Assembly (NCBI RefSeq): GCF_008386315.1
Contig: NZ_CP043808.1
Coordinates: 992,001 to 1,056,000 of the forward strand
DNA: 64,000 nt
Direction of reading: 5' to 3'
From: Serinicoccus marinus DSM 15273
GTDB taxonomy: Bacteria > Actinomycetota > Actinomycetes > Actinomycetales > Dermatophilaceae
Notes under the pieces: model-generated
Database searches by the model: none
What the model was told of the DNA's origin: nothing
What the model saw: only the letters and a program-made list of their open reading frames with translations
In this document: piece after piece, positions 52,425 through 62,797 of the stretch
Layout of the letters: each line of letters begins with the position of its first letter
Numbering within the stretch: position 1 is the first letter of the stretch
Translations under genes and position numbers: made by a program

Positions 52425-53896
52425 TCCCCCTGACCCTCGGTGAGGTCGCCCGCGTGACCGGTGGTCAGGTCCACCCGGGCTCTCCCGGGACCGAGGACCT
52501 GCGCGTCACCGGACCGGTCGTCACCGACTCCCGCGAGGCTGGCCCCGGAGCCCTCTACGTCGCGCGCCGCGGCGAGGTCGCGGACGGGCACGACTTCGTC
52601 GACGCCGCCGCCCGGCGGGGCGCGCTCGCCGCCCTCACCAACCGCGTCGTCGAGGGCCTCCCCTGCGTGGTGGTGCCGGAGGATCCCGACCGGCTCTCCG
52701 CCCGCCCGGACCGGCCGCCCTACGACGCCGTCACCCGCGCCTTCGCGGCGCTGGGACGCGAGGTGGTCGACCGGTGCGCCGCCGCGGGCGGGCTGCGGGT
52801 CGTCGGCATCACCGGCTCCTCGGGCAAGACCTCGACCAAGGACCTCCTGGCGCAGGTGCTGCCGGCGCTGGGCCCCACGCTGGCCCCCGAGGCGTCCTAC
52901 AACTCCGAGGTCGGCGTGCCGCTGACGGTCTGCCGGCTCACCGAGGACACGGCCTACCTCGTCGCCGAGATGGGCGCCTCCGGCGCCGGTCACATCGCCC
53001 ACCTCACCGCGATCGCGCCCCCGCAGGTCGCCGTCGTGCTCAACGTGGGGTCCGCCCACCTCGGGGAGTTCGGCTCCCGGGCGGCCATCATGGAGGCCAA
53101 GTCCGAGCTGGTGCAGGGGCTGGTGCCGGACGGGCTCGCGGTCCTCAACGGCGACGACGAGGCGCTGGTCGAGACGATGGGGGGCCGGGCCCGCGACGTC
53201 GGTGCCCGGGTCGTGCTCGTCGGGCTCGGGGAGCGGGCCGACCTGCGCGCGACCGAGGTCGTCACCGACGAGCGGGGCCGGGCCACCTTCACGCTCACCG
53301 CCCCGGGGCTCGGTGCCCCCGAGCCGGGGCTCCGCGTGGCGCTGCAGCTCGTGGGGGTCCACCACGTCGGCAACGCGCTCGCCGTCGCCGCGGTCGCCCA
53401 CGAGTGGGGTATGCCGTGGGAGCAGATCGCCGCCTCGCTGGCGGCCGCGACGCCCCGGTCGCGCTGGCGGATGGAGGTCACCGAGCGCGAGGACGGCGTG
53501 ACCGTCGTCAACGACGCCTACAACGCCAACCCCGAGTCCATGCGTGCGGCGCTGCAGAGCCTGGCCGCGATGCGCCGGGCGGAGGGCCGGACGCTGGCCG
53601 TGGTCGGGGGGATGCTCGAGCTGGGCGCCGACAGCGACGCCGAGCACGCCGGTGTCGGCGCCCTCGCCGCCCGGCTGGGCGTCGACCACCTCCTGACGGT
53701 GGGCGAGGTGGCGCGGCCGGCCGCGACGGCATACCAGCAGGGTGGTGGTGCCCGGGTGAGCTCGGTCGCCGACCGTCACGAGGCGCGCGCCCTGCTGGAG
53801 GAGGAGCTGCGGGCCGGCGACGTCGTGCTGCTCAAGAGCAGCCGGGACTCCGGGCTGCGGGTGCTGGGGGACGAGCTGGCGGGCGTGACCGACTGA
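52421..53896 (+). CDS. murF: UDP-MurNAc-tripeptide--D-Ala-D-Ala ligase
   Basis: A 491-residue ligase that adds D-Ala-D-Ala to the UDP-MurNAc-tripeptide using ATP. The ATP loop is GITGSSGKTSTKDLLA near residue 130, followed by EASYNSEVGVPLT, the central-domain LVAEMGASGAGHIAHL and C-terminal VVNDAYNANPESMRAAL. It follows ftsI directly by a GTGA overlap, with AAAGGA inside the ftsI end as ribosome-binding site. The expected preceding enzyme MurE is not encoded in this window. Confidence 0.95.
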   Translation: MIPLTLGEVARVTGGQVHPGSPGTEDLRVTGPVVTDSREAGPGALYVARRGEVADGHDFVDAAARRGALAALTNRVVEGLPCVVVPEDPDRLSARPDRPPYDAVTRAFAALGREVVDRCAAAGGLRVVGITGSSGKTSTKDLLAQVLPALGPTLAPEASYNSEVGVPLTVCRLTEDTAYLVAEMGASGAGHIAHLTAIAPPQVAVVLNVGSAHLGEFGSRAAIMEAKSELVQGLVPDGLAVLNGDDEALVETMGGRARDVGARVVLVGLGERADLRATEVVTDERGRATFTLTAPGLGAPEPGLRVALQLVGVHHVGNALAVAAVAHEWGMPWEQIAASLAAATPRSRWRMEVTEREDGVTVVNDAYNANPESMRAALQSLAAMRRAEGRTLAVVGGMLELGADSDAEHAGVGALAARLGVDHLLTVGEVARPAATAYQQGGGARVSSVADRHEARALLEEELRAGDVVLLKSSRDSGLRVLGDELAGVTD

Positions 53897-55010
53897 TGGT
53901 CAACGTCCTGCTCGCGGGTGCCGTGGCGATGATCTGCGCGCTCTTCGGCACCCCGCTGTTCATCCGCTTCCTCGTGCGCCGCGGCTACGGCCAGTTCATC
54001 CGCGACGACGGCCCGACCTCGCACCACACCAAGCGGGGCACGCCCACGATGGGCGGCGCGGTCATCATCGTGGCCACGGTCGTCGGCTACCTGCTCTCGC
54101 ACCTGCTGCTCATCCTGCTCGACGTCACCGGGATCCTCGAGGTCACGCACTCCCGCTTCAGCCTCAGCGCGATCCTCGTGCTCTTCCTCATCACCGGCCT
54201 AGGGTTCATCGGCTTCCTCGACGACTACACCAAGATCTCCAAGCAGCGCAGCCTCGGCCTCACCTCGGTCGAGAAGCTCACCGGGCAGACGGTCGTCGCG
54301 ATCGTCTTCGCGCTGGCCGCGCTGCTGCTGCGGGGTGACAGCACCCGCTCCCCGGCCTCGACCGCGATCTCCTTCGTCCGCGACACCTCCTTCGACCTCG
54401 CCTTCGCCGGCCCGGTGCTCGGGGTCATCCTCTTCATCGCCTGGGCCAACGTGCTCATCGCGGGGCATCCAACGGCGTCAACCTCACCGACGGGCTCGAC
54501 GGGCTGGCCACCGGGGCCTCGATCATGGTCTTCGCCGCCTACTCCGTCATCGGCATCTGGCAGTACAACCAGAACTGCCAGCTCGCGCCCGGGCCCAACT
54601 GCTACGACGTCCGCGATGCGCTCGACCTCGCGGTCGTGGCCTGCTCGGTGGCGGGCGCCTGCTTCGGCTTCCTGTGGTGGAACGCCTCACCGGCCAAGAT
54701 CTTCATGGGTGACACCGGCTCGCTGGCCCTCGGCGGCGGCCTGGCCGGGCTGGCGATCACCACCCGCACCGAGCTGCTGCTCGCCGTGCTCGGCGGGCTC
54801 TTCGTCCTGATCACCCTCTCGGTCATCATCCAGGTCGCGAGCTTCAAGCTGACCCGCAAACGGGTCTTCCGGATGGCGCCGCTGCAGCACCACTTCGAGC
54901 TGCTGGGCTGGGCCGAGGTGACGATCGTCATCCGGTTCTGGCTCATCGCCGGGATCTGCGTCGCCGTCGGCCTCGGGCTGTTCTACGGCGAGTGGGTGGC
55001 CAACCTGTGA
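53896..55010 (+). CDS. mraY: Phospho-N-acetylmuramoyl-pentapeptide transferase, frameshifted near 54464
   Basis: MraY moves phospho-MurNAc-pentapeptide to undecaprenyl phosphate at the membrane, giving lipid I. A protein of about 371 residues with ten membrane helices once repaired. The first part ([37 protein letters not shown]) and the second ([28 protein letters not shown]) are in different frames. Adding one G to GGGG at 54462-54465 gives [20 protein letters not shown], the conserved catalytic loop. ATG shares a base with the murF stop (TGATG). Confidence 0.93.
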
Positions 55011-56562
55011 GCGCCTCCCTCGACGACCTCACCCACCGGGACGCCGACTGGGCCGGGCTGCGGGTCCTCGTGACCGGGCTCGGGGTCACCGGCTTCGCGG
55101 CCGCCGACGCGCTGCTCCAGCACGGGGCGACCCTCACCGTCGTCGACGCCGGCAGCAGCAACGAGCAGCAGGAGACCCAGGCCGGGATCCTCGGGATCCT
55201 CGGCGCCGACGTGCGGCGCGGGCCGGAGCACACTGTCGCGTGGCCGTCCGCCCCGGGGGAGGGGGGTGACACGGGCGAGGGAGGTCCGGGCAGCGAGCCG
55301 CTGGACGTCGACGTCGTCGTGACCTCACCCGGCTGGCGTCCGGATCACCCGGTGCTCGCCGCGGCCGCGACCCGCGGCATACCGGTCTGGAGCGAGATCG
55401 AGCTCGCCTGGCGGCTGCGCCCGCGGGTCGGCGCCGCCCCCTGGCTCGTCGTCACCGGCACCAACGGCAAGACCTCGACGGTGCGGCTGCTCACCGAGAT
55501 GCTGCAGGCGGCCGGGCTGCGGGCCATCGCCACGGGCAACGTCGGCACCCCGGTGCTGGACGCGGTGCAGCACCCGGACCCCTACGACGTCGTGGCCGTG
55601 GAGCTGTCCAGCTTCCAGCTGCACTTCACCCACAGCATGAGCCCGCTGGCCTCCTGCGTGCTCAACCTCGCGCCGGACCACGTCGACTGGCACGGGTCGA
55701 TGGAGGCGTATGCCGCGGCCAAGGCCCGCATCTACGGGCGCGGTCGTGCGTCTACAACGTCCAGGACCCACGCACCGAGGCGATGGTCGAGGAGGCCGAG
55801 GTGATCGAGGGCTGCCGGGCCGTCGGCTTCACCCTCGGCACGCCGGGGCTGTCGATGCTCGGTCTGGTCGAGGACGTCCTCGCCGACCGTGCCTTCGTCG
55901 AGGAGCGGGCGACCTCGGCCGCCGAGCTGGGCACGCTGGCCGACCTGTCCCGGGCCTCCGGTGGCGACGGCAGCGCCGCACCCCCTCCGCACCTGGTGGC
56001 CAACGCCCTGGCGGCGGCGGCCCTGGCCCGCGCCGCGGGCATCACGCCTGCCGCGGTGCGAGAGGGCATGCGACGGTTCCGCTCGGAGGCGCACCGCACC
56101 ACCATCGTCGCCGAGCGGGACGGGCTGACGTGGGTGGACGACTCCAAGGCCACCAACCCGCACGCCGCGCACGCGGCGCTGCTGGCCTACCCGCACCTCG
56201 TCTGGGTGGCCGGCGGCCAGCTCAAGGGCGCCGAGGTCGACGAGCTGGTCCAGGAGGTCGCGCCGCGGCTCCGGGGCGTGGTCCTGCTCGGCGCCGACCG
56301 CGAGCAGATCGCGCAGGCCCTGCGACGACACGCACCGGATGTCCCGGTCCACGACGCGGGCGTCGCCGACCATGGGGACATGGCTGCGCTGGACCGGTTG
56401 ATGGACGACGTCGTGGCGCGGTGCGCCGCGCTCGCCCGCCCGGGCGACGTGGTCCTGCTCTCGCCTGCCGCCGCCTCGCTGGACATGTTCCCCAGCTACG
56501 GCAGCCGCGGCGACGTCTTCGCCGCCGCCGTGCACCGCGCGCTCGGGGAGGCCGCCCCGTGA
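55007..56562 (+). CDS. murD: UDP-MurNAc-L-Ala--D-Glu ligase, frameshifted near 55745
   Basis: MurD adds D-glutamate to UDP-MurNAc-L-Ala. The repaired protein has about 518 residues. The Rossmann-like N-terminus ([18 protein letters not shown]), the ATP loop [16 protein letters not shown] and [20 protein letters not shown] are in one frame. [33 protein letters not shown] and [20 protein letters not shown] are in the next. One missing base in the stretch 55735-55755 separates them. GTG overlaps the mraY stop and its own stop overlaps ftsW. Confidence 0.92.
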
Positions 56563-57957
56563 CCACGATCCTGGACCGGCGAGCCCCGGCCCGGTCGACC
56601 GGCACCGCGGGGAGCAGGGCCGGCTGGAGCGTGCAGTCGGTCGGGGAGTGGTTGCGCTCCCCGGTGGCCCCCTACTACCTCGCGCTGGTCTCGGCCTCGG
56701 TGCTCACCGGGCTCGGGCTGGTCATGGTGCTGTCCGCCTCGAGCGTCGGGTCCTACCGCGACAACGGCAGCTCCTACACCGTCTTCCTCGACCAGCTCCT
56801 CTTCGGTGCCGTGGGCATCGCCCTCGCGGTGGTCGGTTCGCGGTTGCCGGTCTCGCTCTGGAAGCGGCTGGCGTGGCCTGGGATCTTCCTGGCGCTGGCC
56901 CTGCAGGTGGCCGTCTTCACCCCCCTCGGCATCGAGTTCCAGGGCAACCGCAACTCGCTGTCGGTCGCCGGCTTCTCGCTGCAGCCCGCGGAGTTCGGCA
57001 AGGTCGCGCTCATCGTCTTCGGGGCGGTGGTGCTGGCGGCCAAGCGTCGGGTCATCCACAAGCCGGTCCACGCGGCCGTGCCGCTCATCTTCCCCTTCGG
57101 CCTGCTCCTGCTGGGCCTGGTCCTGCAGGGTCGCGACCTCGGCACCGGGCTCATCCTGCTGGCGGTCATGGCCGGGCTGCTGTGGGCGGCGGGGCTGCCC
57201 GCCCGCTGGTTCGTCGGGCTGGGCACCGTCGGCGGGATCGGCGTGGCCATCCTCGCCGCGGCAGCGCCAACCGGATGCAGCGCATCGAGGCGTGGATCGG
57301 CGGCATCTGCGACAACCCGCAGGTCGAGGGGTGTTTCCAGAAGGTCCACGCAGAGTATGCGCTCGCCGACGGTGGTTGGTGGGGGCTCGGGCTGGGGGAG
57401 TCCCGGGAGAAGTGGGGACTGCTGCCCGAGCCGCACAACGACTTCATCCTCGCGATCATCGGCGAGGAGCTCGGCCTGCCGGGCAGCCTGGCGGTGCTGG
57501 GGCTCTTCGCCGTGCTGGCGTACTCCTGCTTCCGGGTGGTCACCCAGGCCGAGGACGGCTTCACCCGGCTGGCTGCCGGCGGCCTGCTCGTGTGGTTCAT
57601 GGGTCAGGCGGTGCTCAACATCGGGTCGGTGATCGGGATGCTGCCCATCATCGGCGTGCCGCTGCCGCTGGTCTCCAGCGGCGGGTCGGCCCTCATCGCC
57701 GCGCTCATCGGTGTCGGCCTGCTCCTTGCGCTCGCCCGGTCGCTGCCGGGCGCCGACGCGGCGCTGCGCGGGCGCACGGGGACGCTGCGGCGCACACCTG
57801 GCCGCCGTCCCGGGCCGGGCGGCGCCAGGCGCCGGCGGCCGGCGGCGGACGTCGCGGCCGACCCGGGGCCGCCGGCCACCGGGCGGACGGCGGTGACCGG
57901 CCGACCGGAGGGCGCCGCACCTGGGCCCGGAAGAAGCCACGGAGGACAGCACGGTGA
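56559..57957 (+). CDS. ftsW: FtsW lipid II polymerase, two frameshifts
   Basis: FtsW is the SEDS septal glycosyltransferase acting with FtsI. The N-terminal part has GLVMVLSASSVGSYRDNGS, IEFQGNRNSLSVAGFSLQPA and GRDLGTGLILLAVMAGLLW. A missing base near 57262 moves into the frame with NRMQRIEAWIGGICDNP, LLPEPHNDFILAIIGEELG and GVPLPLVSSGGSALIAALIG. A second missing base near 57910 would let it end in the basic tail RRTWARKKPRRTAR with TGA 57955-57957, giving the usual GTGA overlap with murG. Otherwise this frame runs on into murG, an artefact. Confidence 0.9.
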
Positions 57958-59065
57958 TCGGCCCGGAGGGCGGCTCGGTGTCGTGCTCGCCGGGGGTGGG
58001 TCGGCAGGCCACGTCAACCCGCTGCTCGCCACCGCTGACGCGCTGCGGCGCCGGGTCCCGGACAGCGAGCTGCTCGTGCTGGGCACCGCCGAGGGGCTGG
58101 AGGCCCGGCTCGTCCCCGAGCGCGGCTACCCGCTCACCGTCGTGCCCAAGGTGCCCTTCCCCCGTCGCCCCGACGCGACGGTCGCGCGCTTCCCGGGCGC
58201 TCTGCGCCGGGCGGTCGCCGCCGCTCGGGACGCCATGCGATCGGTGAAGGCGCAGGTCGTCGTCGGCTTCGGCGGCTACGTCGCCACCCCGGCCTACCTC
58301 GCCGCACGGCGCGCCGGCATACCCATCGTCATCCACGAGCAGAACGCCCGCCCCGGGTTGGCCAACCGCCTGGGCGCGCGCTTCACCCCGCACGTCGCCA
58401 CGACCTTCGACCTGACCCGGCTCCCGCACGCCACACCGGTGGGCCTGCCGCTGCGCGAGGAGATCCGCACGCTGGACCGCGCCGCCTCCCGGGCCGAGGG
58501 GCTCGCCGAGTTCGGGCTCGAGGACCGGCGTCCCACCCTGCTCGTCTTCGGCGGGTCGCTCGGGGCGCAGCGCCTCAACGGTGCCTTCGCGACCGCCGGT
58601 GCCGACCTGCTCGCCGCGGGCGTCCAGGTGCTTCACCTCACCGGGGCGGGCAAGGACGTCGACGTGCCCGCCCCCGACGACCGCACGGGTGCCCGCTACG
58701 TCGCCCGGCCCTACACCGACCGGATGGACCTCGCGTATGCCGTCGCCGACCTCGCGGTCGGACGCTCCGGCGCCGGGACGGTCTGCGAGCTGGCCGCGGT
58801 CGGTCTGCCCGCGGTCTACGTGCCGCTGCCCATCGGCAACGGGGAGCAGCGGCTCAACGCCCGCGGCGTCGTCGAGGCCGGCGGCGGTCTGCTGACCGAG
58901 GACGCCGCCGTCACCCCGACATGGGTGCGCGACGTCGTGCTGCCGCTCGTCCAGGACGGGGAGCGGGTGGCGCGGATGGCGGCCGCCGCGGCCGAGCACG
59001 GCGACCGTGACGCGGCCGACCGGCTGGTCGACATGGTCTTGCGCGCGGCGGGACACCCGGCATGA
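57954..59065 (+). CDS. murG: MurG lipid II synthase, frameshifted near 57970
   Basis: MurG transfers GlcNAc from UDP-GlcNAc to lipid I on the inner face of the membrane, making lipid II. About 370 residues when repaired. After GTG 57954 (AGGAGG-like GGAGGA six bases upstream), MIGPEGG is separated from LGVVLAGGGSAGHVNPLLAT by one missing base in the GGGCGG region near 57970. Typical motifs follow: VVVGFGGYVATPAYLAA, IPIVIHEQNARPGLANRL, and LLVFGGSLGAQRLN in the nucleotide-binding half. ATGA overlap with murC. Confidence 0.93.
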
Positions 59066-60549
59066 GCGCCCCCCGGTTCGACTTCACCGTCCCGGTGCCG
59101 CCGGTGGACGAGCTCGGCCCCGTGCACTTCGTCGCGGCGGGCGGGTCCGGGGTGTCCGGGGTGGCCCGGATGTTCCTCGACCACGGGGTCCCGGTGTCCG
59201 GGTCGGACCAGCAGGACAGCGCCACGCTGCGCGCCCTGGAGCAGGCCGGTGCCCGGGTCCACGTCGGGCACGACGCCGCCCACCTCGGCGGCGCCAGCAC
59301 CGTCGTGGTCTCCGGCGCGGTCCGGGAGGACAACCCCGAGCTGGCAGCCGCCCGCGCGGCCGGTCTGCGGGTGCTGCACCGGTCCCAGGGCATCGCCGCG
59401 CTGCTGCACGGGCGTCCGGCGGTCGCGGTCGCGGGGGCCAACGGCAAGACCACGACGAGCGCCATGACGGTGGCAGCGCTGCAGGCCGCCGGGGCGGAGC
59501 CCGGGTATGTCATCGGCGCGCCGCTGGCCAGCAGCGGCGTCAGCGCAGCGCTCGGTGGCCCCCGGGCCCCGCTCGTCGTGGAGGCGGACGAGAGCGACGG
59601 CAGCTTCCTCACCTACCGGCCTCAGGTCGCGGTGGTCACCAACGTCCAGCCCGACCACCTCGACTTCTACGGCGACGCCGCCGCGGTGGAGGCGGCCTAC
59701 CGCGACTTCGTGGCGACCCTCCCCGACGACGGGCTGCTCATCACCTCCCTCGACGACCCCGGCGCCGCCCGGCTGGCGCGCGACGCGCGCGACGCAGGCA
59801 CCCGCGTCCTCACCTGGGGGGCGGGTGGCGCGGACGTGCAGGTGGACGAGGTGAGCACCCACGGGACGACCTCGACCGGTCGCCTCACCTTCCGCTCCGG
59901 TGTCGGCGCGGTCGAGCCGGGGGCCACCGTGCGGCTGCGGCTGCCGGTGCCCGGTGAGCACAGCGTGCACAACGCCACCGCGGCGCTGCTCGTCGCGATC
60001 GCCGGCTTCGGCCTTGCGCTCGAGCCCGCGGTCGCCGGGCTGGAGAGCTTCGCCGGGGCGCACCGTCGCTTCGAGCGGCTGGGCGCCCACGGCGACGTCG
60101 AGGTCGTCGACGACTACGCACACAACGCGCCCAAGGTCGGCGCCGTGGTGCGCGCCGGTCGCAGCGCGGCGGGGGAGCGTCGCCTCGTCGTGGCCTTCCA
60201 GCCGCACCTGTTCTCCCGCACCCGCGACTTCGTCGACGGCTTCGTGGCGGGCCTCGCCGGCGCCGACGTCGTGCTGCTGCTCCCGGTCTACCCCGCCCGG
60301 GAGCGCCAGGAGGACTTCCCCGGTGTCGGCTCCGAGCTGCTGCGGCAGGGACTGCTCGCGCTCGGCCCCGGCGCCCCGCGGGTGGAGACCGTCGGTTCTG
60401 TCGACACCGCGGCGGCCGCGCTCGCCGCGTTGCTCGCCGACGGGCGGGAGACGCTCGTCGTCACGGTGGGGGCGGGTGACGTGACTCGGGTGGGACGTCA
60501 GCTGCTGGACCTGCTGGGCGACGGCTCGGGACAGGAGGCCCGGACGTGA
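59062..60549 (+). CDS. murC: UDP-N-acetylmuramate--L-alanine ligase
   Basis: MurC adds L-alanine to UDP-MurNAc with ATP, the first peptide-forming step. A 495-residue intact protein. The nucleotide motif is FVAAGGSGVSGVARMFLD, the ATP loop AVAGANGKTTTSAMTV near residue 130, VVEADESDGSFLTYRP in the central domain, and EVVDDYAHNAPKVGAVV near the C-terminal domain junction. It overlaps murG (ATGA) and ftsQ (GTGA). No frameshift, in contrast to the four genes before it. Confidence 0.95.
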   Translation: MSAPRFDFTVPVPPVDELGPVHFVAAGGSGVSGVARMFLDHGVPVSGSDQQDSATLRALEQAGARVHVGHDAAHLGGASTVVVSGAVREDNPELAAARAAGLRVLHRSQGIAALLHGRPAVAVAGANGKTTTSAMTVAALQAAGAEPGYVIGAPLASSGVSAALGGPRAPLVVEADESDGSFLTYRPQVAVVTNVQPDHLDFYGDAAAVEAAYRDFVATLPDDGLLITSLDDPGAARLARDARDAGTRVLTWGAGGADVQVDEVSTHGTTSTGRLTFRSGVGAVEPGATVRLRLPVPGEHSVHNATAALLVAIAGFGLALEPAVAGLESFAGAHRRFERLGAHGDVEVVDDYAHNAPKVGAVVRAGRSAAGERRLVVAFQPHLFSRTRDFVDGFVAGLAGADVVLLLPVYPARERQEDFPGVGSELLRQGLLALGPGAPRVETVGSVDTAAAALAALLADGRETLVVTVGAGDVTRVGRQLLDLLGDGSGQEART

Positions 60550-61343
60550 GGGCGGGACTGCCGTGGCGCGGGCGTCGGGGGCGGGGCTCGGCGGGCGGTC
60601 GTCGCCCCGCCCGTCCGCCGCGGATCGGGAGGCGGGCCCTGCTCGTCTGGAGCGCCGTCGTGTTCGCCGCGGCCGCCGCCATGGTCTTCCTCTTCTATTT
60701 CTCCGCCGCCTTCGTCGTCAAGGACCTGCAGGCCACAGGTGCCCGTGAGGAGGTGGCGGCGAGCGCACTCGAGCATGCCCAGATCCCGCAAGGTCGCCCC
60801 CTGGCGCGGGTGTCGGAGGGCCGGGTGAGCGATCGGGTGCTGGAGGACCCGCGGGTCGAGTCGGTCGAGGTGGAGCGTGACTGGCCGTCCTCGGTGACGC
60901 TGGTGGTCACCGAGCGGGACCCGGCGGTCGCGCTCCGCGGAGGCGGGTCGACGTGGCTCGCCGACGACACCGGGGTGGTCTACGAGCAGGTGGACGACCC
61001 CAGCAACAAGCTGCCGCTGATCAGGCTGCGCTCGGACCCCACCGAGCTGGACGCCGCGACGGTGACCGGTCTGGCCGAGCTGTGGCGGCTGCGGCCGGAC
61101 CCCGACACGCTAAAGGGTGATCTCGGTGCCCCCGCGGTGGGGCGGGACGGCTCGGTCGAGATGGACCTGGGGCAGGTCACCCTGCTGTGGGGGGAGCCGA
61201 CCGACAACGAGACGAAGTGGAGCGTCGTCACCGCGCTGCTGCGGCAGGAGACCATCGATCCGCAAGGGGCGCTGGCGATGACGATCGACGTGCGGATCCC
61301 CGGCACGCCGGTGGTGTCCGGATTGCCCGAGGCCACGAGCTGA
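60546..61343 (+). CDS. ftsQ: Cell division protein FtsQ
   Basis: A 265-residue bitopic protein. A basic cytoplasmic N-terminus and one membrane helix (ALLVWSAVVFAAAAAMVFLF) are followed by a POTRA domain (VKDLQATGAREEVAASALEH, RVSDRVLEDPRVESVEVERD) and the FtsQ beta region (SSVTLVVTERDPAVALRGG). FtsQ links FtsL and FtsB to FtsW/FtsI at the septum. GTG overlaps the murC stop. A conserved-looking hairpin follows before ftsZ. Confidence 0.93.
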   Translation: MRAGLPWRGRRGRGSAGGRRPARPPRIGRRALLVWSAVVFAAAAAMVFLFYFSAAFVVKDLQATGAREEVAASALEHAQIPQGRPLARVSEGRVSDRVLEDPRVESVEVERDWPSSVTLVVTERDPAVALRGGGSTWLADDTGVVYEQVDDPSNKLPLIRLRSDPTELDAATVTGLAELWRLRPDPDTLKGDLGAPAVGRDGSVEMDLGQVTLLWGEPTDNETKWSVVTALLRQETIDPQGALAMTIDVRIPGTPVVSGLPEATS

Positions 61344-61349
61344 GCCCAC

Positions 61350-61418
61350 CCTCGACCTTCGACTTGAGGTCGAGGTTCAGTCTCGCGCTGGCTGGTGGTG
61401 AGCGAGCGTATGCTCGCG
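61350..61418 (+). promoter_or_regulatory. Two palindromes in the ftsQ-ftsZ gap
   Basis: CCTCGACC (61350-61357) pairs with GGTCGAGG (61368-61375) around TTCGACTTGA. Further on, GCGAGCGTATGCTCGC is a palindrome with TATGCT as a possible -10. The 130-base gap is otherwise featureless. A separate ftsZ promoter, an operator or a terminator after ftsQ are all possible. Confidence 0.5.
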
Positions 61419-61472
61419 CACACGCACCGCATCCATGCACCGCACCCCGCACCCGCACCCGAAAGGTCCATC

Positions 61473-62783
61473 GTGTCCGCAGCGCAGAACTACCTGGCCG
61501 TCATCAAGGTCGTCGGCATCGGCGGGGGTGGCGTCAACGCCATCAACCGCATGATCGAGGTCGGCCTCAAGGGTGTCGAGTTCATCGCCATCAACACCGA
61601 CGCGCAGGCCCTGCTCATGAGTGATGCCGACGTCAAGCTCGACGTCGGGCGCGAGCTGACCCGCGGCCTGGGGGCCGGCGCGGACCCCGAGGTGGGTCGT
61701 CGGGCGGCGGAGGACCACACCGAGGAGATCGAGGAGGCGCTGCGCGGTGCCGACATGGTCTTCGTCACCGCCGGCGAGGGCGGCGGGACCGGCACCGGCG
61801 GTGCGCCGGTCGTGGCCAAGATCGCGAAGACGCTGGGGGCGCTGACCATCGGTGTGGTCACCCGTCCGTTCACCTTCGAGGGCCGCCGGCGAGCCAACCA
61901 GGCCGAGTCCGGGATCGCCACGCTGCGCGACGAGGTGGACACCCTCATCGTCATCCCCAACGACCGGCTGCTGTCGATCTCCGACCGGACCGTGTCGATG
62001 CTCGACGCCTTCCGCAGCGCGGACCAGGTGCTGCTCTCCGGTGTGCAGGGCATCACCGACCTCATCACCACCCCGGGCCTGATCAACCTCGACTTCGCCG
62101 ACGTCAAGTCGGTGATGCAGGGTGCGGGGTCGGCGCTCATGGGCATCGGCTCGGCACGCGGGGAGGACCGGGCCGTGCAGGCGGCCGAGCTGGCGATCTC
62201 CTCGCCGCTGCTGGAGGCCAGCATCGAGGGCGCGCACGGCGTGCTGCTCTCGGTGCAGGGCGGCTCGGACCTCGGGCTCTTCGAGATCAACGAGGCGGCC
62301 CGCCTGGTGCAGGAGGCCGCCCACCCCGAGGCCAACATCATCTTCGGCGCCGTCATCGACGACTCCCTCGGCGACGAGGTGCGGGTCACCGTCATCGCGG
62401 CCGGCTTCGACGGCGGCGTGCCCGGTCGCAGCGAGGGCAATGAGCGCGCGCTGGGCCAGGTGCAGGCCGGGGGAGCGGGCCGGCAGCAGGGCGGCGGCCA
62501 GCCTCAGCAGCGTCCGGGCGCCTCCCAGCAGCAGCAGCCGCAGCAGCGCCCCGGCTCCGAGGGTCAGCAGGCTCCGGCTCAGGCGCCGCAGCAGCAGCGT
62601 CCCGCGCAGCCGGCGGAGTTCCCGCAGGGCGAGCGTCGCGACGCCGACGCCCAGCCGCAGGCAGAGCGGGAGCAGGCTCCGGCCCAGGACGGTGGGCAGC
62701 AGCAGCGGCCGGTCCAGCAGCCGCCCCGGCAGGTGACCTTCGAGGACTCCGACGACCTGGACGTGCCCGACTTCCTCAAGTGA
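61473..62783 (+). CDS. ftsZ: Cell division GTPase FtsZ
   Basis: A 436-residue tubulin-like GTPase that polymerises into the Z-ring. Motifs: [17 protein letters not shown] at the start of the Rossmann fold, the tubulin signature [17 protein letters not shown] near residue 100, [18 protein letters not shown] and the T7 loop with [12 protein letters not shown]. The globular domain ends near residue 318. The linker is long and rich in Gln and Pro ([10 protein letters not shown]), and the C-terminal peptide [10 protein letters not shown] binds partners such as FtsW or SepF. GTG 61473 has GAAAGG six bases upstream. Confidence 0.97.
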   Translation: MSAAQNYLAVIKVVGIGGGGVNAINRMIEVGLKGVEFIAINTDAQALLMSDADVKLDVGRELTRGLGAGADPEVGRRAAEDHTEEIEEALRGADMVFVTAGEGGGTGTGGAPVVAKIAKTLGALTIGVVTRPFTFEGRRRANQAESGIATLRDEVDTLIVIPNDRLLSISDRTVSMLDAFRSADQVLLSGVQGITDLITTPGLINLDFADVKSVMQGAGSALMGIGSARGEDRAVQAAELAISSPLLEASIEGAHGVLLSVQGGSDLGLFEINEAARLVQEAAHPEANIIFGAVIDDSLGDEVRVTVIAAGFDGGVPGRSEGNERALGQVQAGGAGRQQGGGQPQQRPGASQQQQPQQRPGSEGQQAPAQAPQQQRPAQPAEFPQGERRDADAQPQAEREQAPAQDGGQQQRPVQQPPRQVTFEDSDDLDVPDFLK

Positions 62784-62797
62784 GGCGGTAGTTCCTC

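Noticed and set aside
54420..57990. Programmed frameshifting in the division cluster
   Set aside because: No slippery heptamer with a downstream structure is evident. The shifts hit four genes at unrelated positions and always with the same sign, which fits sequencing error better.
56648..59065. An apparent FtsW-MurG fusion protein
   Set aside because: The open frame arises from one-base deletions that merge the ftsW end with murG. Repairing them restores the GTGA junction seen elsewhere in the cluster.
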